A stretch of DNA of 64,000 nucleotides from Gemmata massiliana (GCF_901538265.1 NZ_LR593886.1:8515738-8579737), one strand, 5' to 3'; positions 25,710-35,563 are shown, counted from the first letter of the stretch. Notes: generated by a model from the sequence alone, not told the origin. Translations and numbers: made by a program.

Positions 25710-27047
25710 TTAGCACACGGCGGACCGAGGCGTTCGCGCTGGCGAACTGCCGCGTCGCACACAAGTTAAACTCGAACCGACTACACCGACCGCCGCGCCG
25801 AGTCCGCCGAGCAACACGTCGGTGATGCAGGGCGTGTGCGTGTCGTACCAGCGCTGCCCGTTCTCGAAGAACGCGGAGACGGCCAGCCCCAGAACAACAG
25901 CAATCACCGCGGCGACGCTAACCGACCCGTGCGGGCCGCGCCTGTGGCGCGGGGGCAAGCGCCAGGCTGCAACAAGCACGCCGAGCAGCCCGAACAGCAC
26001 CAATTTCGTGAGTATCTCTTCGAGTGTAAAGAGCGGATCACCGCTTTCGAGCGGGCGCCCGGGCATCCAGTCGAACGGGCGGGGCACGTCGAGTCGCGGG
26101 GTGTTCGCAGGAGGCTGCGTGACGGGCGTCATCCCGGCGAACCACACGGTTCCCCAACTCATGGCGAACAGGAGCGCCAGCCCCTCGTAGTGAACGCGCC
26201 CCGCGTACCACCCGGCGATCACGGCCAGCGTGCCGACGACCGCGTCCGTTGTGCTCGGAGTGCGCGACTTCACAACCAACTGCGCCGATTCCAAGCACAG
26301 CGCAACAGCCCCGGCCGCGAGCGCAATACGAATCACGCTCCACGACCGCACCCGCCCCCCGAGTCGCGCCGCGAGCAACCCAAGAGGAAAGTACAAGCCC
26401 GCGAGTTTCGCCAGCTTCGCGATCTGCTCCCACCGCTCGGCGTCGCTCAGCCCCTCGAAGGTACCGAACGGCACGAACCGAACCGTGTCGCGTATCTTCC
26501 GATACAGCTCGGCCGGACTCGCACTGAGATCGAGCGGGAGTACCTGAATGAATGCGAGCAGCGCGAAATACGCAATGAGCACTTTTCCAGCGGCGTTCAC
26601 ATCGGCCCGCGCCCACATCAGGCGGACATGGTCGGTGAGTTTCTGGCCCCACAACACCCACGCAGCCAACCCCGCGAAGGCGCCCAAGCCCTGCGCCACG
26701 ATGTCCGATACCGAGCAAGTGCGTTCAATGGTGTAGAGTTGTGTGAACTCGACCGCGCTGGAAAACAGCAGACAGACAGGTAAGAGGAGCGCGCCGCACA
26801 CCGCGACCTTGCGCCGCGACCAGTGGCAATCGGCGGCGACCAGACCGAGGAGCACGAACCCGAGGGGCATTCCGAGCATCACGTTCGCGATCGCGTCGGA
26901 CCGCGATGTGATCTTCACGCCGTCGGCCAAGACGCGCCCGAAGCTGTTCGTGCGCGGACCGAAGTGAAACGGCACGAGGCTGCCGTACACGATGAACGCG
27001 GCCACTCCGACCAAGGCCCACGCATACACCCCGCGCACGGACTTCAC
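25710..27047 (-). CDS. VanZ-like multi-pass membrane protein
   Basis: 445 residues from GTG 27047, which overlaps the exosortase stop (GTGA) and has GAGGGGG upstream. About 10-11 hydrophobic segments. Two VanZ-like halves: YGSLVPFHFGP with IANVMLGMPLGFVLLGL and SSAVEFTQLYTIERTCSVSD (N-terminal half), and again LCLESAQLVVKSRTPSTTDA (second half), the E-x2-Q-x9-11-D pattern of VanZ. A third, partial repeat occurs near the end (DTHTPCITDVLLGGLG). VanZ-like proteins often accompany exosortases in polysaccharide loci. Activity unknown. Confidence 0.8.
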   Translation of the reverse strand: MKSVRGVYAWALVGVAAFIVYGSLVPFHFGPRTNSFGRVLADGVKITSRSDAIANVMLGMPLGFVLLGLVAADCHWSRRKVAVCGALLLPVCLLFSSAVEFTQLYTIERTCSVSDIVAQGLGAFAGLAAWVLWGQKLTDHVRLMWARADVNAAGKVLIAYFALLAFIQVLPLDLSASPAELYRKIRDTVRFVPFGTFEGLSDAERWEQIAKLAKLAGLYFPLGLLAARLGGRVRSWSVIRIALAAGAVALCLESAQLVVKSRTPSTTDAVVGTLAVIAGWYAGRVHYEGLALLFAMSWGTVWFAGMTPVTQPPANTPRLDVPRPFDWMPGRPLESGDPLFTLEEILTKLVLFGLLGVLVAAWRLPPRHRRGPHGSVSVAAVIAVVLGLAVSAFFENGQRWYDTHTPCITDVLLGGLGAAVGVVGSSLTCVRRGSSPARTPRSAVC

Positions 27048-28117
27048 CGACTCGCCCCCTCGGACGGGGCCGGTTGGGGAACCGCGGCGGACTTTGCCGG
27101 CTGCGCCGCGGTCGGGAGTGCGGCGGGTGCCCGCGTGCTGCCCTTCCCTGGTGCGGGCGCGGTCATGATGAGGTATGCCGGGTTCGCCGAATTCATTTTG
27201 AGCATTTCCTCGCGGCTCGCCTTTCCGCCCTCGTCCACGAACACCCAGTCCAGGAGCTTCAACTCGCCCCACAACACGGCCAGCGCCAGGGGCATCATCA
27301 TCCACCCCGCGAAGTCGTGGAACACGCGGTCCCCGAGTTCCTTACCGGCTTCGTTATACAGCACCCCGGTGAGCGCGATCCGCAACACGTTCGAGAGCAC
27401 CGCGACGGGCACGGCCGACACGAGGATCAGCCCGCGATCGAGCCACGGGCGCTGCACGAGCATCGCCATCCCGGTCGCGAGCGCGGCGAACGTGAGCAGC
27501 ATGCTCAGCCCGCTGCACGCTTCCTCGACCCGCAGCACGTGGTCTTTCACGTGCAGGATGATCCCCTCACGGTACGTCGGGTACCCAATGGTTTGAAGTA
27601 CGAACTCGGACGCGATCGACGCGACCTTCTGGAGCTGCCAGCCAAGGGCGTGCTCGACCCGCCAGGGCAGCGGGAACATGAACAGCAGGAACGCGAGCGC
27701 CGGCCACAGCCAGCGGAGCGCCTTCCACCCGCCCAAAAGTAGAGTTACGCCGCACAGGTTCAGCACGAACGACAGCCCCTGCATCCACTCTTTACCGACG
27801 TTGCGGTCGCCGAATACGACGAACAGCCCGCCGCCGACCGCGAGGAACGCGAGCCCCCACGGTTCCGGCCAGCGGACGCGCTCGGGCGCCCACGAGCGCC
27901 AGCGCCACGCCAGGTACGCCGCGAAGAACGGCACGAGGAACCCGTGCGAATAGTCCGGTTTCAGCCACTCCCCGTAACAGTACCGGAACAGAGCGGCGTA
28001 AACGAACACCAAAACCCCGACGAGCGCGACCAGGGCCGCGATCCAGCCGGGCGTGCGAACCACTTCAGCGGCGAGAGCGGAACCGGACCGCGACGGAGAA
28101 GGGGAGGCTGAACTCAC
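27044..28117 (-). CDS. Exosortase (XrtA/PEP-CTERM-type transpeptidase family)
   Basis: About 357 residues with eight hydrophobic segments. The exosortase catalytic residues are present: Cys in VEEACSGLSMLLTFAALATG, Arg in LSNVLRIALTGVLY, His in VFHDFAGWMMMP. Exosortases cleave and anchor PEP-CTERM-type proteins and are linked to exopolysaccharide loci, as here. A C-terminal extension of about 40 Ala/Pro-rich residues follows. Start: GTG 28117 has GGAG about 10 bases upstream; a GTG at 28240 gives 41 more residues but no good ribosome-binding site. No obvious sorting substrate is encoded in the window. Confidence 0.85.
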   Translation of the reverse strand: MSSASPSPSRSGSALAAEVVRTPGWIAALVALVGVLVFVYAALFRYCYGEWLKPDYSHGFLVPFFAAYLAWRWRSWAPERVRWPEPWGLAFLAVGGGLFVVFGDRNVGKEWMQGLSFVLNLCGVTLLLGGWKALRWLWPALAFLLFMFPLPWRVEHALGWQLQKVASIASEFVLQTIGYPTYREGIILHVKDHVLRVEEACSGLSMLLTFAALATGMAMLVQRPWLDRGLILVSAVPVAVLSNVLRIALTGVLYNEAGKELGDRVFHDFAGWMMMPLALAVLWGELKLLDWVFVDEGGKASREEMLKMNSANPAYLIMTAPAPGKGSTRAPAALPTAAQPAKSAAVPQPAPSEGASR

Positions 28118-28367
28118 TGATGCGGTCTCCAGACGAGCGGTGGGCAGTTCAACATATACCAGAATCGGGCACCGCGGGGCAGGCCGATTTCCGGGGCGCG
28201 TGCAACCGTAGGACACGTTCGCGGGCCGCGATTCTCGCACAAAGTTCCCACGAAGAGTGCGAAGTGTGTTAGCGTAAACTATGGTTATCGGTCGGATTGG
28301 GGTGTATACTCACTAGCGCTCCCTCTCCGGTACTTGCCCCGCATCCGTCCCGGCAGGGCTTCGGTCC

Positions 28368-29885
28368 GTGAACGATCCTCTAATCGCCCGGTTCGCCGGC
28401 GCCTGCGGCGCGACTGCCCCGCTGGACCTGCGCGTTGATCTGGCCGGCGGTGGCCTGCTCGCCGAAGGCTCGGTCGACCAACCATTCACGCTCGTCGGGC
28501 GCGACGACTCCTGCGACGTCACCCTTTCCGACCCCGACATCAACCCGAGACACGCCTGGCTCCAGACCCTCGGCGGGCGCGTGTTCGCCGTCGATCTGGG
28601 GAGCCGCACCGGGCTCGTGTGGCCGAGCGGAACCCGTGGGTCCGGTTGGCTCGATGCGGGGGTCGCCGCGAAGGTCGGGCCGTTCCTGCTCCGGCTCCGC
28701 GTGCCCGTCACCGACCGTCCCAGCACGTTCCCCCCGGACTACAACCCGCTCGTGGCCGATACGGGGGCCAAAGCGCGCCCGACGGTGTCACTGGAGTTCC
28801 GGAACGGGAAGCGGGCCAAGGACCGCTGGGTGGTGAACCGGCTCATTACGCTCGTCGGGCGCTCGCCCGATTGCAAAATCCACCTCACGGCCGACGACAT
28901 CTCCCTGTACCACTGCGGGCTCGTGTCCACGCGCGACGGGTTGTGGGTCGTGGACCTGTCCGGGCGCGGGGTCGTGGTGAACGGGGAGCGCATGCGCGTG
29001 GCGCCGCTCACCAACGGCGCGGAACTGTGGGTCGGGCGGTTCCTGATCGGGTGCCAATACCAGGCCTCGTCCCCGCCGTTCGCCAGTTCCGCGGGTGCGC
29101 CACCCGGCGACCACGGGGTCATGAACTCGGCCTCGACCTCGAAGAACTCACCGGTACTCCCGTCTGAAACTCCCGCCCCGAAACCGGCCCAGGGAACGGA
29201 AGACGAAGTCGAACTCGGGGCCACGCCCGAATCGGCCGACGATCTGCCGAACTCGCACATCATGGCCGATGCGTTCCGGCTGCCGATGGGGGCGAACACG
29301 AGCGGCCCGGCCTCGAACCCGATCACCGTCTCTAACTCCGGCCCGCCCCCCAACTTAACAACTCCCCCGATTACTCCGGAAGCGCTGTTCGGCTCTCTCG
29401 GGCTTGAGCCGTCCGGCGACGGAACTGTCGTACCCGTTTTGCGACAAATGGCCGACCTTCACACCCGGGCGATCAGTGAGTTCGAGCAGTGGGTGCGCCT
29501 AGCCGCCCGGCTGCTCGGTCAGGTGGAGCGCGAGCACGTACACACCGTTCAAAACGAGCTGAACCGGATCGAGGCCCTGACGATCGAAATCGCGTCCGTT
29601 CAGTCAGAAATTTCGCGCCAGGTACTCGCCCGCGCCACGACGGGCGGCGTGCCGGTCCCCTCGACCGATGGCGCCGCGTTCCCCCGACCGACCGCGGATC
29701 TCGGTGCGGCGCGCCCGGAAGCGTGGGTGCCGCCGTCCGCGCGCACTCCCATCCCTGATCCCCCGATGCCGCGCGGCCTCGATACGACACCCGCGCCGGT
29801 ACAAGGTTTGGACCGACTGCACGCGCTCCAACAAGAGCGCACCGCCCGGTGGCAGGCGGTCATCGCGCTCTTCTCACACGGCTGA
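28368..29885 (+). CDS. Double FHA-domain protein
   Basis: 505 residues from GTG 28368. Two FHA domains bind phosphothreonine peptides: the first about 40-105 (FTLVGRDDSCDVTLSDPDIN, PRHAWLQ) and the second about 155-225 (ITLVGRSPDCKIHL, SLYHCGLV, GVVVNGERM). In the second domain the usual SxxH is SLYH. A Pro/Ser-rich linker (230-335) leads to a helical region with coiled-coil character (about 350-410, DLHTRAISEFEQWVRLAARL onward) and a Pro-rich tail. It probably acts with Ser/Thr protein kinases, which are abundant in these bacteria. The divergent upstream region contains TATACT at 28305-28310 as a possible -10 box. Confidence 0.85.
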   Translation: MNDPLIARFAGACGATAPLDLRVDLAGGGLLAEGSVDQPFTLVGRDDSCDVTLSDPDINPRHAWLQTLGGRVFAVDLGSRTGLVWPSGTRGSGWLDAGVAAKVGPFLLRLRVPVTDRPSTFPPDYNPLVADTGAKARPTVSLEFRNGKRAKDRWVVNRLITLVGRSPDCKIHLTADDISLYHCGLVSTRDGLWVVDLSGRGVVVNGERMRVAPLTNGAELWVGRFLIGCQYQASSPPFASSAGAPPGDHGVMNSASTSKNSPVLPSETPAPKPAQGTEDEVELGATPESADDLPNSHIMADAFRLPMGANTSGPASNPITVSNSGPPPNLTTPPITPEALFGSLGLEPSGDGTVVPVLRQMADLHTRAISEFEQWVRLAARLLGQVEREHVHTVQNELNRIEALTIEIASVQSEISRQVLARATTGGVPVPSTDGAAFPRPTADLGAARPEAWVPPSARTPIPDPPMPRGLDTTPAPVQGLDRLHALQQERTARWQAVIALFSHG

Positions 29886-30007
29886 CCCCAATTTGTTGGC
29901 GAAATTCACAAATCAATTGACGGGTCTGGAATCCGTTTCCGAAAACGATTACGCTAGTGTTTCACTTGTGCGCTTCGTGCCCAGGAGCCAACGCGAAAGA
30001 CGGAGTT

Positions 30008-30463
30008 ATGCGTCGAACTTTGGGCACCGGGCTAGTGGTTGCGCTCCTCGTGCTCGCGACCGGGTGTGGTAAAAAAGCCGATCCGCCACGCAGCGAGAGC
30101 CTCGAAGGCACGTGGCTCCTCGTCCAGTTGGAAGCCGGTGGCGCGGTCCAGGACAAGTACGTCAGCGCGATGCCGGAAGGGGAAAAGACGATCAAAATCA
30201 CCGCGAACCAGTTAACGTTCCCCGGGGGCAATAAGGACGCGCCACTGAGCTACACGCTCGATTCCTCGAAAAGCCCTAACGAAATCGACATGAACGGAAC
30301 GAACCCGAACGGCCAATCCGAAAAGATGTACGGTGTCTGTAAGCTCGAAGGCGACAAGCTCACGATCTGCGCCGCGAAATCCGAAAACCCCGCGGACCGC
30401 CCGAAAGAGTTCAAAACCTCCGCAACCGTTCAAGCGCTGCTCATGGTTTTTGAGAAGAAGTAG
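30008..30463 (+). CDS. TIGR03067-type planctomycete lipoprotein
   Basis: 151 residues from ATG 30008 (GGAG 2 bases further upstream of TT). Lipoprotein signal with lipobox LATGC. The body SLEGTWLLVQLEAGGAVQD, LDSSKSPNEIDMNGT, YGVCKLEGDKLTICAA and RPKEFKTSA matches the planctomycete TIGR03067 domain, a lipocalin-like repeat of unknown role. It stands alone downstream of the FHA gene. A weak hairpin (30486-30506, 7-bp stem) follows. Confidence 0.8.
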   Translation: MRRTLGTGLVVALLVLATGCGKKADPPRSESLEGTWLLVQLEAGGAVQDKYVSAMPEGEKTIKITANQLTFPGGNKDAPLSYTLDSSKSPNEIDMNGTNPNGQSEKMYGVCKLEGDKLTICAAKSENPADRPKEFKTSATVQALLMVFEKK

Positions 30464-30774
30464 TTTTTTGAGACGATGAACCACCGCACGGGCCTCGCAC
30501 CCGTGCGCTACTCTCCGCCCCTCATAAACGGGGCACGCCCATCTCTCCCCAACCGCCCATTCGCCCACCGGGGGCAACAGGGTCCTCGTCCAAAATCTCG
30601 AATCCGTCCGTTCGACGGATATCGAGTCAGCGCGCACCTGTGCATCACAAGTCATATCAACCACTTCAACTGCCGAATATAATTCCACAATTTTCGCTTG
30701 ATCGCCACGCGGATACGTGAGATATATTCACAAGCTCTTCATCACCCCTCTCTCGCTCATCTTTAGAGGCTCTC
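30464..30774. other. Gap of 311 bases without a gene
   Basis: No credible coding sequence. It contains a 7-bp hairpin at 30486-30506, probably a weak terminator of the lipoprotein gene, then A+T-richer sequence from about 30640 to 30740 (for example GATATATTC at 30721) that probably holds the promoter of the lipoprotein/DUF1559 pair that follows. Confidence 0.5.
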
Positions 30775-31209
30775 ATGTTCTCGTCCCGCGGGTTCGTCCC
30801 GTTATTTGTCCTTATTGTTTTTTCGACCGGGTGTTCCGACCCGTATGCCGGGCGGAAGGAAATCTCCGGCGCGGTCAAGTTCAAGGGCCAATCGCTCAAA
30901 GAGGGAACGGTGTCGTTCGAGCCACTCGACGGACAACCGACCCGGGCGACCGCGCTACTCCTGAGCGCGGGGGAATTCACGATCCCCAGACAAACCGGCC
31001 TGATGCCGGGCCGGTACCTGCTCCGCGTGTCGGCCGGCGACGGCAAGACCGCGGTCAACCCGATCGACGCCGACAAGCCGCCCGGCCCCGGCGGGGGGGC
31101 CAACATCATCTCCAAGGAACTGATCCCGGCCGACTGGAACGTGAAGTCCAAGCAGGAACGCACGGTTGCTGCGGACGGTCCGAACCGGTTCGAGATCGAG
31201 ATCCCTTAA
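30775..31209 (+). CDS. Lipoprotein paired with DUF1559 gene
   Basis: 144 residues. Lipobox FSTGC after a hydrophobic signal; the body [20 protein letters not shown] and [16 protein letters not shown] has the carboxypeptidase-regulatory-like beta-sandwich pattern seen in the lipoprotein at 11791-12246. The next gene, a DUF1559 protein, starts 79 bases downstream. Function unknown; likely envelope-associated partner of the DUF1559 protein. Confidence 0.75.
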   Translation: MFSSRGFVPLFVLIVFSTGCSDPYAGRKEISGAVKFKGQSLKEGTVSFEPLDGQPTRATALLLSAGEFTIPRQTGLMPGRYLLRVSAGDGKTAVNPIDADKPPGPGGGANIISKELIPADWNVKSKQERTVAADGPNRFEIEIP

Positions 31210-31288
31210 AAATCGCCCTTCTCCTTGTTCCGCCGTGGGTTTTTCGTCTGTCCTCTCTCATTTCTGTTTTTCAGAAAGGAAGACGCTC

Positions 31289-32341
31289 ATGTACCTCCGG
31301 TCCCGTTCTCGTTACCTCGGTCGCGGGGCGCCCCCGACTCGCGCGTTCACGCTGATCGAACTGTTGGTGGTGATCGCGATTATTGCGATCCTGATCGGGC
31401 TGCTGTTGCCGGCCGTACAAAAGGTGCGCGAGGCCGCTGCGCGTATGAAGTGCAGCAACAATCTCAAGCAGATCAGCCTCGGGAACATGAACTACGAGAG
31501 CTCGAACGGCACGTTCATCCCCGGCGTCAGCCGAACGGGGTGCTGCTGGGGCACCTGGCAGGTTCCGATCCTGCCGTTCATCGAGCAGGACAACATCTTC
31601 AAGATCTACACGAACTTCGGCGGGTTGGATAACACCGGCGTGCGCTACGCGGCCGGTGGAAACGCGGAGGTCGCGAACAAGCGAATCCCGACGTTCACCT
31701 GTCCGAGCGATGTCCAAGGCACGGTTGGGTCCATTACGCAACACAACTACGTGCTGAACGCTGGGAACACCAGCCTCTACCAGTCGCAGATTCCGATCGG
31801 GTGTACCGGTGGGTCGGTCACCAGCACCACCTGCACGAGCTTCGGCGGCGCCCCATTCGGGTGGTACGAAGACCCCGCGACCCTGGCCGCGGGCGGAGAC
31901 TCTTCGCCCGTGGATTACGGCGCCGGTAATGCGTCCCTCGGGCGCTGCGGGCGCCCGCGCAAGATCACCGAGATCACCGACGGGACGAGCAACACGCTGA
32001 TGGGCTCGGAAGTGTGCCAGGGCCAGGGCGGGAGCGACTACCGCGGGTTCTCGTGGTGGGGCGGGGCCGCCGGCTTCACCGCGTACAGCCAGCCGAACAG
32101 CACCGACCCCGACGTGCTGACCGGGGCCGGGTGCAACAGCACGCCCCCGAACGCGCCCTGCACCACCACCTCCACGGCCTCGCGCCCGCGCATGCAGGTG
32201 GCCCGCAGCCGGCACACTAACGGCGTCACCGTGGGCATGTGCGACGGGAGCGTCCGTTTCATACCGAACTCGATCAGTCTGATTACGTGGCGCGCCCTGA
32301 GCACCTCCCAGGGCGGTGAAGTCATTGGTAACGACGGGTGA
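31289..32341 (+). CDS. DUF1559 pseudopilin-like protein
   Basis: 350 residues from ATG 31289, with AAAGGAAG just upstream. Pilin-like N-terminus ([20 protein letters not shown]), then [20 protein letters not shown] and a central region with many Gly/Thr/Cys, including [12 protein letters not shown] and [18 protein letters not shown]. The C-terminal H-X9-DG signature is intact ([12 protein letters not shown]). Start chosen by ribosome-binding site and by the family N-terminus. Confidence 0.9.
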   Translation: MYLRSRSRYLGRGAPPTRAFTLIELLVVIAIIAILIGLLLPAVQKVREAAARMKCSNNLKQISLGNMNYESSNGTFIPGVSRTGCCWGTWQVPILPFIEQDNIFKIYTNFGGLDNTGVRYAAGGNAEVANKRIPTFTCPSDVQGTVGSITQHNYVLNAGNTSLYQSQIPIGCTGGSVTSTTCTSFGGAPFGWYEDPATLAAGGDSSPVDYGAGNASLGRCGRPRKITEITDGTSNTLMGSEVCQGQGGSDYRGFSWWGGAAGFTAYSQPNSTDPDVLTGAGCNSTPPNAPCTTTSTASRPRMQVARSRHTNGVTVGMCDGSVRFIPNSISLITWRALSTSQGGEVIGNDG

Positions 32342-32520
32342 TCGAATGCCCCAACGGGCGGCGTACCCGCGCTGCCCGTTGACTCCCGCGTTCCGTTCGG
32401 TTAGCACTGTCATTTCCGTCGCACAACCGGCGAGTTTTCACACTCGGAACGTCTTCTTGTAGTGCGGCGAATCGCCCGCGGCGGACGCGGCGAGCGCCCG
32501 TCATTCACAAGGACACCCCG

Positions 32521-34392
32521 GTGCAACGCCGCTGCTTCATCACCTCGGTCGGGCAGTTTCTCCCCGGCGAACCGGTCACGAACGAACAGATGGAAGCGCG
32601 ATTGGGACAAATCGGCCCCAAGCCCTCGGGCCTGCGCGAGCGCGTGCTGCGTCAGAACAGGATCGAGCAGCGTTACTACGCGATCGACAGCAACCAGCAC
32701 ACGACGCACACCAACGCTCAAATGGCGGCTCACGCTGTCCGCGACGCGATCGCTCACGGCACGCTCGACCTGAAGGACGTGCGACTCCTCGTTGCGGCCA
32801 CTTCGCAGGGCGACTTACCGCTCCCCGGCTTCGCGAGCATGGTCCACGGCGAACTCGACATGCCACCGTGTGAGGTCGCCACGATCCACGGCATCTGCGC
32901 GAGCAGCGTCGTCGCGCTGCGGCACGCCGCGCTCGCCGTCGGGTCGGGTGAGGTGCCCAACGCGGTGTGCGTCGCCAGTGAGTTCGCTAGCCGGTTGCTC
33001 AAAGCGTCTCGCTTTCGCGCCCAGGGGTACGGCGAAGGTAAGCGCCTGCCCTTCGAGACGGAGTTCCTGCGGTGGATGCTCTCGGATGGTGCGGGGGCGC
33101 TCCTCCTGGCGAATGAACCGGCCCCCGCTGGCCTGTCGCTCGAAATCGAGACGATCGCGCTGAAATCCTACGCGAGCCAGTTCCCGCCGTGCATGTTCGT
33201 CGGTAACCGCGACGAGGTACTCGCCGACCCGCAAGTCGGCTGGCTGGACCACGCAGACTACGAAACGGCGTCGCGGGCGGGGGCGATTAACCTGCACCAG
33301 AGCACCGAGCTACTCACCGACGTGGTGCGATTGTGCGTGAACGGCGTGTTCGAGTTGATCGAGGAGGGCAAACTCGACCCGAAAGGTGTCGACTGGTGGG
33401 TTACGCACTACTCGTCGCACCTGTTCCGCGAGCAGGCGAACGAGCTGTTCGTTCGAGGCGGGTTGACGATCGATCCCGAGCGCGTGTTCACAAACCTCTA
33501 CACGAGCGGAAACGTCGGTTCCGCGTCGTTCCCGCTGATGCTCGGCGACCTCTTCCGCAGCGGGAAACTGGAACCCGGTCAGCGCATCGTGTGCATCGTG
33601 CCCGAGAGCGGCCGGTTCATGTTCGGCTATGTGATCCTGCGCGTCGTCGGAAGCGCTAGCCCCGATGTGCGCCTAACTGCTGTCGCTCCCACCGTTTCTG
33701 AGCCGCCCGACATCAAAACTAGTGGTTCGCCCCTCGAAGAGTCACTGGTGCGGCAACTCGCGGGGGTGTGGACCGCGTTCGAGACGCGCCTGAACCGCGT
33801 GCCGATCGTGGCGAAGATGTTCGACGGGCGCGTGACACTTCAAGACTACCGCGATCTGCTGTTCAACTTGCGGCAGCAGGTGATCGACGGGTCGCGGTGG
33901 ATCTCGCGGGCCGCGTCGAACGTGACGCGCGAGCACTTCCCGATCCGTTCCGCGTTTATCAGCCACTCGCGCGACGAACACCGCGACTTCGAGATGATCG
34001 AGCGTGATTACGTATCGGTGGGCGGAAGCGCTGAGGAGATCCGCGCGGGCCAGAAGAACATCGGCAGCACGGCGCTTTCGGAATACATCCTGAGCCGCGC
34101 GAGCCGCGAGAACCCGTTCGACCTGATCGGCGCGATGTTTATCATTGAGGGTTTGGGGCGCCGGGTGGCCGCGCGCTGGGCCGAACTGATCCGCACCCAG
34201 TTGAACCTCGACCCGCGCCAAGTATCGTTCCTCGCGTACCACTCCGCGAGCGACGACGTCCACTTCGAGCGCCTCGACGCCGCGGTGCAGTCCGGCATCC
34301 TGACCGAAAAGCTGGTCGACGAGATCGTGACGGCCGCCAAGGTGGTGGCCCGGCTGTACGTTCTGCAACTCGAAGAGATCGGGAACTTCTAA
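32521..34392 (+). CDS. Ketoacyl-ACP synthase III fused to a haem-oxygenase-like (HDO/TenA-fold) domain
   Basis: 623 residues from GTG 32521 (AAGGA 9 bases upstream). Residues 1-380 form a KAS III-like condensing enzyme with Cys126 (HGICASS), His296 (WWVTHYSSH) and Asn331 (SGNVGSAS), the expected catalytic triad, so the domain should be active; the opening VGQFLPGEPVTN recalls StlD/DarB-type ketosynthases. Residues about 410-620 are all-helical with HSRDEHRDFEMIERD (482-496), IIEGLGRR (541-548) and YHSASDDVHFERL (573-585), matching the haem-oxygenase-like diiron oxidase/oxygenase superfamily (TenA, PqqC, UndA). His, Glu and Asp residues for metal binding are available but I cannot assign them firmly. 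Probable role: condensation followed by oxidative processing of an acyl chain. The next gene starts 2 bases later. Confidence 0.8.
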   Translation: MQRRCFITSVGQFLPGEPVTNEQMEARLGQIGPKPSGLRERVLRQNRIEQRYYAIDSNQHTTHTNAQMAAHAVRDAIAHGTLDLKDVRLLVAATSQGDLPLPGFASMVHGELDMPPCEVATIHGICASSVVALRHAALAVGSGEVPNAVCVASEFASRLLKASRFRAQGYGEGKRLPFETEFLRWMLSDGAGALLLANEPAPAGLSLEIETIALKSYASQFPPCMFVGNRDEVLADPQVGWLDHADYETASRAGAINLHQSTELLTDVVRLCVNGVFELIEEGKLDPKGVDWWVTHYSSHLFREQANELFVRGGLTIDPERVFTNLYTSGNVGSASFPLMLGDLFRSGKLEPGQRIVCIVPESGRFMFGYVILRVVGSASPDVRLTAVAPTVSEPPDIKTSGSPLEESLVRQLAGVWTAFETRLNRVPIVAKMFDGRVTLQDYRDLLFNLRQQVIDGSRWISRAASNVTREHFPIRSAFISHSRDEHRDFEMIERDYVSVGGSAEEIRAGQKNIGSTALSEYILSRASRENPFDLIGAMFIIEGLGRRVAARWAELIRTQLNLDPRQVSFLAYHSASDDVHFERLDAAVQSGILTEKLVDEIVTAAKVVARLYVLQLEEIGNF

Positions 34393-34394
34393 CG

Positions 34395-35315
34395 ATGCCG
34401 TCCACCGACGCGACGCAGAAACTCCAGAGCATCAAGCACAACCCGCTCGACCCGAACCCGTGGCTCGCGCTCTACATGGACACGAGCGTGCCGCTCCACG
34501 CGGTCGCGAAGGCGAACTTCCTAGTGGACGTGGCCTCCACGTCGCGCCAGTGGTTCCTGCCGATGATCCGGCCGTTCTGCCGGCTCACGATCTGCGGGTT
34601 CAAGGTGCTGAAAACGGTAATGCCGCGGTTCCTCACGTCGTCGTGGTTGCTGCACCACTCGATTTACTGGGGGCTGAAGTGGTTCGTGTCGCCCTACGCG
34701 AACTACCTCGTGATGCGCCACTTCCACATTGGCACGGAGCTGCTCCAGTTCATCGCGAAGAACGCGAAGGGCGTGAACATGGAGTTCGTGGGGCTGCGCC
34801 CGGAGAAACTACACGACCTGACACAGAACGTGTTCCTGCAACACGACTTGAACATCTTCAACTTTATCATTGAGATCAACCGGCAACTCAACGAACAGGA
34901 GTTGGAGCTCCAACCGAAGGGCGAACTCGACTTCAGTTGCATCACCGACGGCGAGTTCCCGATCGAGGACATGCCGCACGGCTGGTTCAACCTCATTGAT
35001 CTCGAATCGGCGATTGAGATGTACACGCCGATGTACCAACTGCTCCTGACCGACAGTGATTTCTGGCGCGCGTGCAACTCGCTCCAACTGGACGAGACGA
35101 TCGCGCTCTACGCGACCACTCTCCTGAACGACCACCGGTACTTGGGGCTGGTAAACAATAAGCACCCGATCGTCCCGAGTTCCACGCTCGGCGCGGCCCA
35201 CCGCCTCATGCTCCACGGCCTCGCGGCCGAATTCCTGCACGCCTTCTTGGTCCGTCAGAAGCGCGTGCGCGAGAACAAGGCCGACGCCGTGAAGCAGGAC
35301 CGACCACCGCAGTAG
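34395..35315 (+). CDS. Unrecognised protein coupled to the ketosynthase-HDO gene
   Basis: 306 residues, starting 2 bases after the stop of the ketosynthase-HDO gene. No family is recognised with certainty. Mostly helical prediction, rich in aromatic residues: MIRPFCRLTICGFKVLKTVM, WLLHHSIYWGLKWFVSPYAN, MRHFHIGTELLQFIAKNA. His residues at HH, RHFHIGTE, LQHD and HRLMLHG are candidate metal or substrate ligands. No signal peptide. The tight spacing says it works with the fused enzyme, perhaps as an accessory or a second oxidase. Confidence 0.6.
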   Translation: MPSTDATQKLQSIKHNPLDPNPWLALYMDTSVPLHAVAKANFLVDVASTSRQWFLPMIRPFCRLTICGFKVLKTVMPRFLTSSWLLHHSIYWGLKWFVSPYANYLVMRHFHIGTELLQFIAKNAKGVNMEFVGLRPEKLHDLTQNVFLQHDLNIFNFIIEINRQLNEQELELQPKGELDFSCITDGEFPIEDMPHGWFNLIDLESAIEMYTPMYQLLLTDSDFWRACNSLQLDETIALYATTLLNDHRYLGLVNNKHPIVPSSTLGAAHRLMLHGLAAEFLHAFLVRQKRVRENKADAVKQDRPPQ

Positions 35316-35473
35316 CATGAGCTCGGCTCATATCCGAATACACATGCCCGTGGGTTACCTACTGAAATTGACTTTTCGCCATACGTGTTTAAAATAAATA
35401 CGCCGACTCAATATCAGATTAACCTCTTTGGTGATTCTAGAACCATTCGACCAACCGCAAATAACGCGGCCGA

Positions 35474-35563
35474 TGTTAGCCGAATGTTAGTGGCGCTGGT
35501 CATTTCCCCTGGCGAAAAATCAAATTAGGCGCTACCCGTCCCAAGATGTTAGCAATTGTTAGC
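35474..35563. repeat. Phased TGTTAGC motif pairs
   Basis: Two pairs of direct repeats: TGTTAGC at 35474-35480 with TGTTAG at 35485-35490 (offset 11), and TGTTAGC at 35547-35553 with TGTTAGC at 35557-35563 (offset 10). The surrounding gap (35316-35558, between convergent genes) is A+T-richer than its neighbours and holds no other feature I can see. Same motif and spacing recur at 55785-55821 and 60451-60585. Confidence 0.5.
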
